A DNA stretch of 25,315 nt from contig CAIRMS010000317.1 of the NCBI GenBank assembly GCA_903879765.1, forward strand, positions 1 through 25,315. The letters are read 5' to 3'. Source of the DNA: an uncultured Flavobacteriales bacterium (GTDB lineage: Bacteria > Bacteroidota > Bacteroidia > Flavobacteriales_D > Crocinitomicaceae). The stretch's first letter is position 1. Each line of letters begins with the position of its first letter. The translations under genes and the position numbers were made by a program. The notes under the pieces are model-generated. The model searched no databases. It had not been told where the DNA came from and worked only from the letters and a program-made list of their open reading frames with translations. This document shows positions 1 to 8,113 of this stretch, piece by piece.

Positions 1-38
1 AAAATGAATACGGGTAAAAGTCCTTTTAAAACACTCAT
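1..38 (-). CDS. possible 5' end of a divergent gene (partial, unidentified)
   Basis: On the minus strand an ATG at 38-36 opens a frame that stays open to the window edge, giving only 12 residues beginning MSVLKGLLPVFI. The hydrophobic start could be a signal or membrane segment. The reason to consider it is the A-rich leader and a near-match to the Bacteroidota -7 element (GATATTTG, 5 of the 6 fixed positions of TAnnTTTG) at 63-70 on the same strand. Twelve codons cannot identify a protein and an open frame this short is expected by chance, so this is a weak call. Confidence 0.2.
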   Translation of the reverse strand, partial: MSVLKGLLPVFI

Positions 39-105
39 TGATCTTTTTAATTTTCGACGAAACAAATATCACACCAAAATCCCGATTTAAAAAACAAACT
101 ATCCG

Positions 106-113
106 TACTTTTG
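106..113 (+). promoter_or_regulatory. Bacteroidota -7 promoter element for ispG
   Basis: TACTTTTG matches the Bacteroidota housekeeping -7 consensus TAnnTTTG at every fixed position. It ends 25 bases before the ispG start codon, giving a short leader of about 20 bases. No TTG is visible at the expected -33 distance, so only half of the promoter is well supported. Confidence 0.6.
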
Positions 114-138
114 TTATGCATACTTACACATCCCATTC

Positions 139-2052
139 ATGAATTCAACTTATTGCATTGATCCATTTAACCGAAAACGACTTCCAACGATGGAAGTGCG
201 CATAGGTCAATTAACATTGGGTGGGGAAAATCCACTTCGACTGCAGTCCATGACGACGACAGACACAATGGATACAGAAGGTTCTGTTGCGCAAAGTATT
301 CGAATGATTGATGCAGGATGTGAATTGGTTCGTTTAACTGCGCCGAGTAAAAATGAAGCGGAGAATTTAGGTGTCATCCACACAAAACTAGCAGAACTTG
401 GTTACCATGTTCCTTTAGTTGCCGATATCCACTTTACACCGAATGCCGCAGAAATTGCGGCAAAATTAATTGAAAAAGTGCGTGTAAACCCCGGTAATTA
501 TGCAGATAAAAAGAAGTTTGAAGAACTCGACTATACGGACGAAAGTTATCAAGCAGAACTTTTGCGCATTGAATCCAAATTCACTCCACTTGTACTGTTG
601 TGTAAAGAACATGGAACCGCGATGCGCATTGGAACAAACCATGGCTCACTATCAGACCGTATTTTAAGTCGTTATGGCGACACCCCTGAAGGAATGGTGG
701 AATCCGCCATGGAATTCATTCGTATTTGTGAGAAGAACGATTACCATGAACTCGTCATTTCAATGAAAGCGAGCAACACACTCGTAATGGTACAAGCATA
801 CCGCTTATTGGTGCATCGTATGTTGCAGAATGGACGTTGCTATCCCTTGCATTTAGGTGTTACAGAAGCTGGTGATGGTGAAGATGGACGCATTAAATCA
901 GCCGTTGGTATCGGGGCTCTATTGGAAGATGGTATCGGAGACACGATACGCGTATCCTTAACAGAAGAACCAGAATTCGAAATTCCTGTCGCACGCAAAT
1001 TGGCGGAAAAACACCAACGTCAATCCGTTTATCCCCTTGCAATCGATACTTCTAAACTAGCGCATAATCCTTTTGAATATTCACGAAGAATCAGTCATGA
1101 AATTCACAACATTGGTGGCAAACATGTGCCTGTTGTCATCGCAGATATGTCCGATAAAAGCGAACTTGTTCCTGCTAATTTCTATGGATTTGGGTATAAT
1201 TATTCTGTTACATTAGATAAATGGAACCTACAAGATTTAGCTGCTGACTACGTATACATTGGTTCAAATTCCTTGAACTTTGAAGTACCAGGAACATTAG
1301 GTGTAATTTGTGATTTTAATTCCTGGAAAGTGCATTATTCAGCGCGTGTTGGATTCTATCCATTACTCACCGTCGATCAATTAGGCGAATTACCTACAGA
1401 ACAAGCTGGATTTTTGTCATTGACCGCGGAAGAAGAAATTCCAAGTATGCTCGCTGATTATACGAAATTGACCCTAATTGTCTCTACAACATTTGATAAT
1501 AAAACACAATTGTTCCGGGCTTTTTTCAGTCAGTTAGCTGATAAAAGGATGGATGCTCCTGTAATCATTCAAATCGATTCAAAGGAAGGGGATGCTGAGA
1601 AATTCCAGTTAAATGTTTCTAGTGATGCGGGATCCTTGTTCATTGATGGTTACGGTGACGGAGTTTGGATAAAGGCAAATCAACCGAATACCTTAATTAA
1701 TTCGACCGCATTTGGAATTCTTCAAGCCACACGAACGCGTATTTCCAAAACGGAATACATTTCTTGTCCGTCTTGTGGACGCACCTTATTTGATTTACAA
1801 GAAACTACTGCAAAAATCCGTGAACGCACTTCTCATCTCAAAGGAATTAAAATTGGCATCATGGGTTGCATCGTCAATGGACCCGGTGAAATGGCGGATG
1901 CTGATTACGGATACGTTGGAACTGGTCCAGGTAAAATCAATCTATACAAAGAAAAAACGGTTGTCCGTAAAAATGTAGCCGCAGAAGAAGCTGTTGATTC
2001 GTTAATTGACTTGATTAAAGAACACGGTGATTGGGTTGAACGAGCACATTAA
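139..2052 (+). CDS. ispG: 4-hydroxy-3-methylbut-2-enyl diphosphate synthase, long form
   Basis: IspG (GcpE) converts methylerythritol cyclodiphosphate to HMBPP, the penultimate step of the non-mevalonate isoprenoid pathway in the cytoplasm. At 637 residues this is the long, plant- and Bacteroidota-type enzyme rather than the ~370-residue E. coli type. A TIM-barrel region covers about residues 15-290, an inserted domain about 290-515, and the C-terminal iron-sulfur domain about 520-637. The [4Fe-4S] ligands are visible: Cys543 and Cys546 in CPSCGRT, Cys577 in GCIVNGPGE and Glu584. The ATG at 139 is the first in frame and lies 25 bases after an exact TAnnTTTG element. The gene ends with TAA at 2050-2052, directly against the stop codon of the opposite-strand pseudouridine synthase gene. 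Confidence 0.97.
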   Translation: MNSTYCIDPFNRKRLPTMEVRIGQLTLGGENPLRLQSMTTTDTMDTEGSVAQSIRMIDAGCELVRLTAPSKNEAENLGVIHTKLAELGYHVPLVADIHFTPNAAEIAAKLIEKVRVNPGNYADKKKFEELDYTDESYQAELLRIESKFTPLVLLCKEHGTAMRIGTNHGSLSDRILSRYGDTPEGMVESAMEFIRICEKNDYHELVISMKASNTLVMVQAYRLLVHRMLQNGRCYPLHLGVTEAGDGEDGRIKSAVGIGALLEDGIGDTIRVSLTEEPEFEIPVARKLAEKHQRQSVYPLAIDTSKLAHNPFEYSRRISHEIHNIGGKHVPVVIADMSDKSELVPANFYGFGYNYSVTLDKWNLQDLAADYVYIGSNSLNFEVPGTLGVICDFNSWKVHYSARVGFYPLLTVDQLGELPTEQAGFLSLTAEEEIPSMLADYTKLTLIVSTTFDNKTQLFRAFFSQLADKRMDAPVIIQIDSKEGDAEKFQLNVSSDAGSLFIDGYGDGVWIKANQPNTLINSTAFGILQATRTRISKTEYISCPSCGRTLFDLQETTAKIRERTSHLKGIKIGIMGCIVNGPGEMADADYGYVGTGPGKINLYKEKTVVRKNVAAEEAVDSLIDLIKEHGDWVERAH

Positions 2053-3711
2053 TTAAAACGGCGCTGGACACCTTATTTCCATCCGTTCTTTCGTAATTGG
2101 GTGCCAAAAACTCAAGTACTCGGCATGTAAATACAAGCGATCTGATTTCTGACCATACAAATCATCTCCTATGATTGGAGCGTTTAAACCACTTACATGA
2201 GCAGCATGGACACGCAATTGATGCGTTCGTCCGGTATGCGGATAGAAATATACGCGTGTGTGTCCTTTCGTTCGTTCTAAGACCTCGTATTTAGTCAAGG
2301 CGTGCTTTCCGTATTCATAACAAACTAATTGTCTAGGACGGTCTTCTAAGTCTACGCGAAGTGGCAGTTGTATTTCACCTTGAGTTGACTTCACATAACC
2401 TTGTAGTAGGGCAACATAACGTTTCTCTACAGTGCGTTTTAGAAATTGTTTCTGCAAGGATTCATGGATGTCCTTCTTTTTAGCAATGAGGATGATTCCC
2501 GAAGTTGACATATCTAATCGATGTACCAATAGAGGTCCTGTTGCTAAAGGATATTTATGCTGAATTCTCGTTTGAACAGAATCCGTAATTGTTTTGCCCG
2601 GAACCGATAAAAATTCTGCTGGTTTATTGACCACAAGTAAAGAATCATCCTCGTAAATTATTGGAAGTTCTTTCCCTTCTGCAGGATTAATACTCATCGG
2701 ATTGACGTCCATTTCAATTCCTTTCAACATATGTGAAAGTATGGGTTCGCATTTACCTCGGCAAGCTGGATAAAATTCCTGGTGGATTTTCACTTCAGAA
2801 TCTGGAGACATTCCCCACCAAAATTCAGCCAAAGCTATTGGTTTGAGTTGCTTTAAAAAAGCGTATTGTAACAATTTAGGAGCAGCACATTCACCTGCTC
2901 CAGCCGGTGGAGTTTTAAAAGGTGTTTCTTTAAAAATGTCTAGTAAACTTTTTGTTTCTTGTGTTGAATTCAAAAACGTATACGATTGAAATATCCGACG
3001 TTGAATATCAGCCGACATAGCGGCTCTCTTATCTCTCAATGCTGTTATTTGATTTTCCAACTGCTGTAAAGATTCTTCCAATTGATTTAGCACTTCCTTT
3101 TTTGCATAGTGCTGCTGTTTAAATTGAATTTGCTGATGAATGCTCTCTTCTTTTAATTCCTCTAGCAGCAGATGATAGGTTATAAGATCATCTTGATTAG
3201 CAGCATCTCTTTTTACTTGTCTGTTTTTTTTGTGTGCCTTTAAAAGTGCTTTTTCCTCTTGGATCCACAATAAAAAGTCTTTGCGGTATGTTTCTACTTG
3301 GCTTTTGAGCTGCAAATAAAAACCGTTTTGCTCGAAGCGATTTAATTCCAATGTCAAGTCATTGACTTCAATTTCTTCCTTTCTAAAAAACCCGGTTGGA
3401 TCTAGTAAATCATATACTGGTGGAACGAATCCCTCGTGATGGTTTGAATTTCCTAATTTACCTGAGAAAGCGGCTATGTACCCTAATTGACCTGCTTGAT
3501 TTTCTACAACGAGCACGCCAAACATCTTACCAATAGCTCCCTTTCTTTGGATGCTATTAATTCCAAAATCATGATGAAAATCCTCTGTGTTCAAACGTAA
3601 TTGCAAGAGTCTTACTGCTTCAAGCGCAATAGAATGTGGGGAATAATAGAATGGAAACGTAAATTTCGATGGCAATTCAATTGAATGTCCATCTTGAAAA
3701 GGAATAAACAT
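2053..3711 (-). CDS. RluA-family pseudouridine synthase with long N-terminal extension
   Basis: This protein should isomerise uridine to pseudouridine in rRNA or tRNA; the target base cannot be read from the sequence. The C-terminal half (about 350-552) is the RluA/RsuA-type catalytic domain, with VHRLDMSTSG at 396-405 (catalytic Asp400) and PHTGRTHQLRVH at 491-502. Ordinary RluA proteins are ~220-330 residues; this one has 552. Residues 1-135 form an unassigned domain. Residues 136-245 are rich in Glu, Gln, Lys and Leu and probably form a coiled coil. A Cys-containing linker follows, with PPAGAGECAAPKLLQYA at 268-284 and CRGKC at 317-321. I recall this long architecture from other bacteria, but the role of the extension is unknown to me. 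A strong terminator sits just upstream, so expression may depend on read-through or an overlapping promoter. Confidence 0.9.
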   Translation of the reverse strand: MFIPFQDGHSIELPSKFTFPFYYSPHSIALEAVRLLQLRLNTEDFHHDFGINSIQRKGAIGKMFGVLVVENQAGQLGYIAAFSGKLGNSNHHEGFVPPVYDLLDPTGFFRKEEIEVNDLTLELNRFEQNGFYLQLKSQVETYRKDFLLWIQEEKALLKAHKKNRQVKRDAANQDDLITYHLLLEELKEESIHQQIQFKQQHYAKKEVLNQLEESLQQLENQITALRDKRAAMSADIQRRIFQSYTFLNSTQETKSLLDIFKETPFKTPPAGAGECAAPKLLQYAFLKQLKPIALAEFWWGMSPDSEVKIHQEFYPACRGKCEPILSHMLKGIEMDVNPMSINPAEGKELPIIYEDDSLLVVNKPAEFLSVPGKTITDSVQTRIQHKYPLATGPLLVHRLDMSTSGIILIAKKKDIHESLQKQFLKRTVEKRYVALLQGYVKSTQGEIQLPLRVDLEDRPRQLVCYEYGKHALTKYEVLERTKGHTRVYFYPHTGRTHQLRVHAAHVSGLNAPIIGDDLYGQKSDRLYLHAEYLSFWHPITKERMEIRCPAPF

Positions 3712-3728
3712 AAAGTATAGTCAAAAAA

Positions 3729-3751
3729 AAACGCCCTCAATGAGGGCGTTT
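3729..3751 (-). terminator. rho-independent terminator of the thioredoxin-T9SS gene
   Basis: A GC-rich perfect hairpin (AACGCCCTC at 3730-3738 pairing with GAGGGCGTT at 3742-3750, loop AAT, one extra A-T pair outside) is followed on the minus strand by an uninterrupted run of T down to 3723. It lies 17 bases after the stop codon of the gene at 3769-5292 and is the clearest terminator in the window. It also sits directly upstream of the next minus-strand gene, whose ATG is at 3711. Confidence 0.9.
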
Positions 3752-3768
3752 CCAATTCGTGAGAGTGA

Positions 3769-5292
3769 TTATCTAACCACTACGTTTTTAGTTGTTTTTG
3801 TACCGTTAGAAGCAACAGTAACGATGTAACTTCCAGAAGCTACATTTTCAGTTGAGAAAGTAACCAATTGCCTACCGATCAAGTTAGCCATTTCTTTAGA
3901 AGAAATAACGCGTCCTTGAAGGTCTGTTAATGTGATTACGAAATCAGCATTGTTTGCTTCGAAAGAAACATTCAATAAACCTGAAGCAGGATTAGGGTAA
4001 ACATTCAATGCGATTGTTTCCATTTCATTTAATCCTAATACACCTGTTTTAAATGCTTTTTGCTCGCTTTCACCAAATTCAGCACCTGAACATACTACTG
4101 TTCCTAATGCATCAGTTACAGAGTAAGCTCCGTTTCCGTATGAACAACAAATTCCGTCACCGTAAGCATCCAAAATTTCGAATGTGTAACATTGAGAAGG
4201 AGATAAAGTAACTTGAACTGGTGCTTGAACTGTTTGTCCAGCTGCACCTGTAGTCATATCTGCCCAGTTACCACCACCTTGTGCAACTACTGCACCTGTG
4301 CTGTTTTTAATGTTCCAAGAAGTCTCAGAAGCATAGTAATCTGTTGTAATGTTTACTGTAACAAATTGAGAAACTGCATTTGTTGCTAGAGCAATTGTTG
4401 CAGATGTTGCATTGTTTGCTGCAGAAGCATCACCGTTCGTAGTAACTGTTACAGCCATTGCACCACCATTAAATGAAGCAATTGGAGAACATGTTACGTT
4501 AGCAACACCGTAAGTAGCTAAGTTTCCAGAGAATGTACCTGTAGAAACTGTTGTTCCACCCATTGTAATTGTTACAGTTGCACTTGTTAATGCAGTTGTA
4601 CCGTTATTTTGGATTTGAACAGATGGTGTGTAAGCACCTTCACAGTGTACCAAAGCTCCTGTGTATCCTAATGCAGCAACATCTGTTGGTTGAGAAGCTG
4701 GAGCAGGACAATCAACGATACCAGCGTAAATGTTCGCTGCAGTTGCTTGACCGATCTCATTAATGATACGGTTAGGACAGATTTGGTAAATTGTTGGGAA
4801 ATAAGCGATGTTGTAATCGTTATTGATTTGCGTAGCAGTTGCAGAAGCAGGGTTTGCCATAGGGAATTGGATTTGTGTTCCTGCAGCAGGCTCAATCCAG
4901 TTTCCAATCGCTCCGTTTCCGTCTAACATCGTTGCGTCAGCAGTTGCTCCGTCACCTTCGATCCAAATAACCATAACGTCATCTGTTGTCGTTGAAGAAA
5001 CTCCAGGTGCTCCAGCAGGACCATGCGCAGCATAAACATCTTCTAACGCTCCTGTAAGGTGGTAGTTCCAACATGGACCACACCAAGTTGCAGATACATC
5101 AAGGATTACCGTATAACCTTGATCTAAGTAATCATAAAGTGTATAAGAACCATTGTTCGTCGTTCCCGCTGCAGCCAACCATGGTTGGTAAGCAGAAATC
5201 GTGAAGTTTGGTGCTACACTTCCCGGTGTCAATTGTGCATTTGCACTTACTCCTGACACTAATAATAAAGCTGAGAATAATAGTTTTTTCAT
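3769..5292 (-). CDS. T9SS-exported thioredoxin-fold protein
   Basis: This is a 507-residue secreted or cell-surface protein. Residues 1-19 form a signal peptide (MKK, hydrophobic core, ANA before Gln20). Residues ~22-195 are a thioredoxin-like domain with WCGPC (Cys71, Cys74) and a likely cis-proline loop at YFPTIY (Pro166), so thiol-disulfide activity is plausible. Residues ~205-305 look like a CARDB-type beta domain. Residues ~308-415 contain a module seen in other Bacteroidota surface proteins, with paired cysteines in GDGICCSYGNG (378-388). Residues ~425-507 are the T9SS type A sorting domain, with NVYPNPASG at 430-438 and a KNVVVR end. It is monocistronic, with its own terminator and a probable promoter at 5315-5322. 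The natural substrate is unknown. Confidence 0.9.
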   Translation of the reverse strand: MKKLLFSALLLVSGVSANAQLTPGSVAPNFTISAYQPWLAAAGTTNNGSYTLYDYLDQGYTVILDVSATWCGPCWNYHLTGALEDVYAAHGPAGAPGVSSTTTDDVMVIWIEGDGATADATMLDGNGAIGNWIEPAAGTQIQFPMANPASATATQINNDYNIAYFPTIYQICPNRIINEIGQATAANIYAGIVDCPAPASQPTDVAALGYTGALVHCEGAYTPSVQIQNNGTTALTSATVTITMGGTTVSTGTFSGNLATYGVANVTCSPIASFNGGAMAVTVTTNGDASAANNATSATIALATNAVSQFVTVNITTDYYASETSWNIKNSTGAVVAQGGGNWADMTTGAAGQTVQAPVQVTLSPSQCYTFEILDAYGDGICCSYGNGAYSVTDALGTVVCSGAEFGESEQKAFKTGVLGLNEMETIALNVYPNPASGLLNVSFEANNADFVITLTDLQGRVISSKEMANLIGRQLVTFSTENVASGSYIVTVASNGTKTTKNVVVR

Positions 5293-5314
5293 GAAATTAT
5301 ATTTTAAGTTCGGG

Positions 5315-5322
5315 TAAATATA
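5315..5322 (-). promoter_or_regulatory. probable -7 element for the thioredoxin-T9SS gene
   Basis: On the minus strand TATATTTA matches five of the six fixed positions of TAnnTTTG (final G replaced by A). It lies 22 bases before the ATG at 5292. At 19 bases upstream there is TTT rather than the expected TTG. The position in an otherwise empty 83-base gap supports it, but the match is imperfect. Confidence 0.35.
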
Positions 5323-5375
5323 CTAAAATTTCACGAAGTAAAAAAAGACCGATGCAAGGAAAATAAAAAGAATAT

Positions 5376-6125
5376 TTATTTCTTTTTTAATTGTTCCTTA
5401 ATAAACAATTCAATTGCACCAACCATGGAAGGTGCCTTTGGATGCGGTGCGTGAACATCCAATCTCAAATTATTTTTAATAACCGCATTTGCGGTTGTTG
5501 GTCCAAATGCAGCAATTGCTGTTTCGTTTTGCTTGAAATCAGGGAAATTTTTGAACAAGGATTCAATTCCTCCGGGACTAAAAAACACCAACATGTCGTA
5601 GTATACATCTTCTAAGTCGGACAAATCAGAAGCAACCGTTCGGTATAAAATTACTTTAGTGAACGGTATTGCGTGTTGTTCTAAAGTCAAGGGAATATTA
5701 TCACGTAAGATGTCTGTACAAGGCAATAAGAATTTTTCATTCTTATGTTTCTTCATCAACTCTGCTAATTCGTCGATTGTCTGCTTGCCAAAGAAAATTT
5801 TTCGCTTTCGGTAAGTCACATATTTTTGAAGGTATAAAGCGACTGCTTCCGTAATACAAAAGTATTTCATTGTGTCTGGCACCTCAAAACGTGTTGCTTC
5901 AGCAATGCGAAAAAAGTGGTCAACTGCAACTTTAGACGTTAAGATAATGGCTGTATGCTCTGGAAGGTTTACTCTCTGCGCCCTGAAATCTTTAGGGTCA
6001 ATTCCTTCCACTTTGATAAATGGACGAAAGTCTATTTTCAACTTATACTTTTCAGCCAAATCGTAGTAAGGCGACTTCTCACCCTCTGGTTTAGGCTGCG
6101 AAACTAAAATTGTCTTTATGGCCAA
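5376..6125 (-). CDS. hemD: uroporphyrinogen-III synthase
   Basis: HemD closes and inverts ring D of hydroxymethylbilane to give uroporphyrinogen III, the branch point of haem and other tetrapyrrole synthesis in the cytoplasm. The protein is 249 residues, the normal family length, and has the two-lobed alpha/beta pattern: ILVSQPK near the N-terminus, an AIILTSKVAVDHFF segment at about 59-72, FLLPCTDILRDNIP in the second lobe, then LVFFSPGGIESLF and AAFGPTTANAV, which match the conserved S-P-x-G and I-G-x-x-T regions of the family. HemD sequences are poorly conserved, so the call rests on these segments and on the neighbouring DUF4271 gene 25 bases upstream, an arrangement I know from Bacteroidota genomes. 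Confidence 0.88.
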   Translation of the reverse strand: MAIKTILVSQPKPEGEKSPYYDLAEKYKLKIDFRPFIKVEGIDPKDFRAQRVNLPEHTAIILTSKVAVDHFFRIAEATRFEVPDTMKYFCITEAVALYLQKYVTYRKRKIFFGKQTIDELAELMKKHKNEKFLLPCTDILRDNIPLTLEQHAIPFTKVILYRTVASDLSDLEDVYYDMLVFFSPGGIESLFKNFPDFKQNETAIAAFGPTTANAVIKNNLRLDVHAPHPKAPSMVGAIELFIKEQLKKK

Positions 6126-6150
6126 GTTTCGTTGTTTTTAACGTATAATA

Positions 6151-6873
6151 TCAAATAATTACTGCGAAATTTTTCAAGGCTAATTTGCTTAAAATTACCA
6201 ACGGTAAAATTTCTAGGGTGCAAAGATACAAAATTAAATAATACCATTTATACCTTAATTGCACGGCAAGAATTAAACCTTTAATAATGCGCCAAGCGAA
6301 CAATAAAAAACAGATTGCTAGAAACAATTGCTCAAAAATAGCATAGTGTTCTTGATTAAGAATCCAAAGTAGCGCTAAACTGGTAAGTAAAAATCCGCCA
6401 AATGACCAAATTTGCTTATTTACTGCGCTCATTGAATCAAGAATAGCACGTTCGCCAGACAGTAAAAAAACAAGGCGAAAATTCACCAGTTGTAAAATCG
6501 TTAGGGCGGCAACAATTTTTAATGTCAATCCCATCGTTGCTAGCATGTTTTCGTTTCGGTATAAGATCAAAAAAACACAAGTGGAAAAAGAAATGATATA
6601 ATTTAACACAATCAATGCCGTAATACTCGGCTGTAGCTTGGATCCTTCAAAACCCATGTTGTCCGGACGTTTTACCTTAAAAAACCCACTAAATGTTTGG
6701 GCGATTAAGTCAGGTTGCGCGACGCGAGCTACTCCCACAAAAGCAAAGCACAAAAATATAATTACCAAGAGGTAACTATTCATTTGTGTGTTTCGTTCGA
6801 TCAGTTCGAATGAACTAAGTAAGGCATATATCATCACCCACAAAATTAATTCAAAAATGTATGGGGTGGACAT
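6151..6873 (-). CDS. DUF4271 multi-pass membrane protein
   Basis: This is a 240-residue inner-membrane protein with about seven hydrophobic segments (roughly 5-22, 33-50, 84-104, 114-137, 157-173, 180-205 and 210-232). The closing stretch YYLILYLCTLEILPLVILSK (211-230) is typical of the Bacteroidota family DUF4271. Its function is not known. The gene lies immediately upstream of hemD with a 25-base gap on the same strand, so the two are probably co-transcribed and the protein may have a link to haem or envelope metabolism; that link is inference. A second Met at position 31 is possible as a start, but using it would remove the first membrane helix, so the ATG at 6873 is preferred. Confidence 0.8.
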   Translation of the reverse strand: MSTPYIFELILWVMIYALLSSFELIERNTQMNSYLLVIIFLCFAFVGVARVAQPDLIAQTFSGFFKVKRPDNMGFEGSKLQPSITALIVLNYIISFSTCVFLILYRNENMLATMGLTLKIVAALTILQLVNFRLVFLLSGERAILDSMSAVNKQIWSFGGFLLTSLALLWILNQEHYAIFEQLFLAICFLLFAWRIIKGLILAVQLRYKWYYLILYLCTLEILPLVILSKLALKNFAVII

Positions 6874-6886
6874 TTTAATTATTACT

Positions 6887-6894
6887 TACTTTTG
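6887..6894 (+). promoter_or_regulatory. Bacteroidota -7 promoter element for the acyl-CoA dehydrogenase gene
   Basis: TACTTTTG is an exact TAnnTTTG match, ending 19 bases before the ATG at 6914, inside the 40-base divergent gap shared with the DUF4271 gene. An AAGGTG at 6904-6909 resembles a Shine-Dalgarno sequence, which is uncommon among genes in this window. No clear -33 TTG is seen; that region lies inside the DUF4271 coding sequence. Confidence 0.6.
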
Positions 6895-6913
6895 CAATCA
6901 AATAAGGTGAATT

Positions 6914-8113
6914 ATGAAAACAGATTTATTTACACATCCGGACTACTACGGTATGGATGACCTACTTTCTGATGAACACAAGCTTGTTCGCGATGCTGCT
7001 CGAGCATGGGTTAAAAAAGAAGTTTCTCCTATTATAGATGAGCATTACGAAAATGCTACTTTTCCGATGAATATTTTGAAGGGATTAGGAGAAATTGGTG
7101 CTTTTGGTCCGTATATTCCTGAAGAATACGGTGGACCAGGATTAGATCATATTTCCTACGGTTTAATCATGCAAGAATTAGAACGTTGTGATTCAGGATT
7201 GCGTTCAACAGCATCTGTGCAATCATCCCTGGTGATGTATCCTATTTGGAAATACGGTTCTGAGGAACAAAAGCAAAAATATTTACCAAAATTAACTACT
7301 GGTGAGATGATGGGCTGTTTCGGTTTAACCGAGCCTGATCATGGTTCAAATCCAGGTGGAATGACCACGAACTTCAAAGATGCAGGAGATCATGTTATCT
7401 TAAATGGAGCAAAAATGTGGATTTCCAATGCTCCCTTCGCTGATATAGCAGTTGTTTGGGCAAAAGATGAAACCGGAAGAATTCATGGTGTGATTGTTGA
7501 GCGAGGAATGGAAGGGTTTTCAACGCCTGAAATGCATGGGAAATTATCTCTTCGTGCTTCTGCGACAGGAGAACTTATTTTCGTCAACGTAAAAGTGCCA
7601 AAATCAAATATTCTACCAGGAAGATCTGGACTTGGGGCTCCATTAAGTTGTCTTGATTCAGCGCGTTTTGGTATTGCTTGGGGCGCGATTGGTGCCGCGA
7701 TGGATTGTTACGATCAAGCATTGCGCTACTCAAAAGAACGCACACAATTTAATGTTCCAATTGGAGCCTTTCAATTGATTCAGAAAAAACTTGCTGAAAT
7801 GATTACGGAAATCACGAAAGCACAATTACTTACTTTCCGTTTAGGACAATTACGCAATGAAGGTCGCGCAACATCCGCTCAAATTTCCATGGCGAAACGC
7901 AACAACGTTGAAATAGCTTTGAACATTGCGCGTGAGGCACGTCAAATTCATGGTGGAATGGGAATCACTAGTGAGTACTCGATGATGCGCCATATGGCAA
8001 ATCTGGAGTCAGTTGTGACCTATGAAGGGACGCATGACATTCACTTATTAATTACTGGAATGGACGTTACTGGAATTCCAGCATTCACGCGTGAAATGCC
8101 AGATTTACATTAA
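6914..8113 (+). CDS. gcdH: glutaryl-CoA dehydrogenase (acyl-CoA dehydrogenase family)
   Basis: This flavoenzyme oxidises and decarboxylates glutaryl-CoA to crotonyl-CoA in lysine and tryptophan breakdown. The protein is 399 residues, the normal length, with the acyl-CoA dehydrogenase N-terminal helical domain, the middle beta domain (CFGLTEPDHGSNPGG at 135-149) and the C-terminal helical domain. Features that separate glutaryl-CoA dehydrogenase from other family members are present: DSGLRSTASVQSSLVM at 93-108, with Arg97 at the position of the substrate-carboxylate Arg in the human enzyme, and YEGTHDIHLLITG at 370-382, with Glu371 as the catalytic base. The gene stands alone between a divergent and a convergent neighbour; its TAA abuts the stop codon of the TPR gene. 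Other short dicarboxyl-CoA substrates are less likely alternatives. Confidence 0.9.
   Translation: MKTDLFTHPDYYGMDDLLSDEHKLVRDAARAWVKKEVSPIIDEHYENATFPMNILKGLGEIGAFGPYIPEEYGGPGLDHISYGLIMQELERCDSGLRSTASVQSSLVMYPIWKYGSEEQKQKYLPKLTTGEMMGCFGLTEPDHGSNPGGMTTNFKDAGDHVILNGAKMWISNAPFADIAVVWAKDETGRIHGVIVERGMEGFSTPEMHGKLSLRASATGELIFVNVKVPKSNILPGRSGLGAPLSCLDSARFGIAWGAIGAAMDCYDQALRYSKERTQFNVPIGAFQLIQKKLAEMITEITKAQLLTFRLGQLRNEGRATSAQISMAKRNNVEIALNIAREARQIHGGMGITSEYSMMRHMANLESVVTYEGTHDIHLLITGMDVTGIPAFTREMPDLH

Noticed and set aside
4569..5035. Several open frames opposite or out of frame with the thioredoxin-T9SS gene
   Set aside because: They arise from the repetitive Ala/Thr/Gly codons of the real gene and lack signals, domains or spacing of their own.
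5365..5387. AAAAAGAA/TTCTTTTT hairpin at the end of hemD
   Set aside because: It contains a single G-C pair in an AT-only context and overlaps the coding end; too weak to call a terminator.
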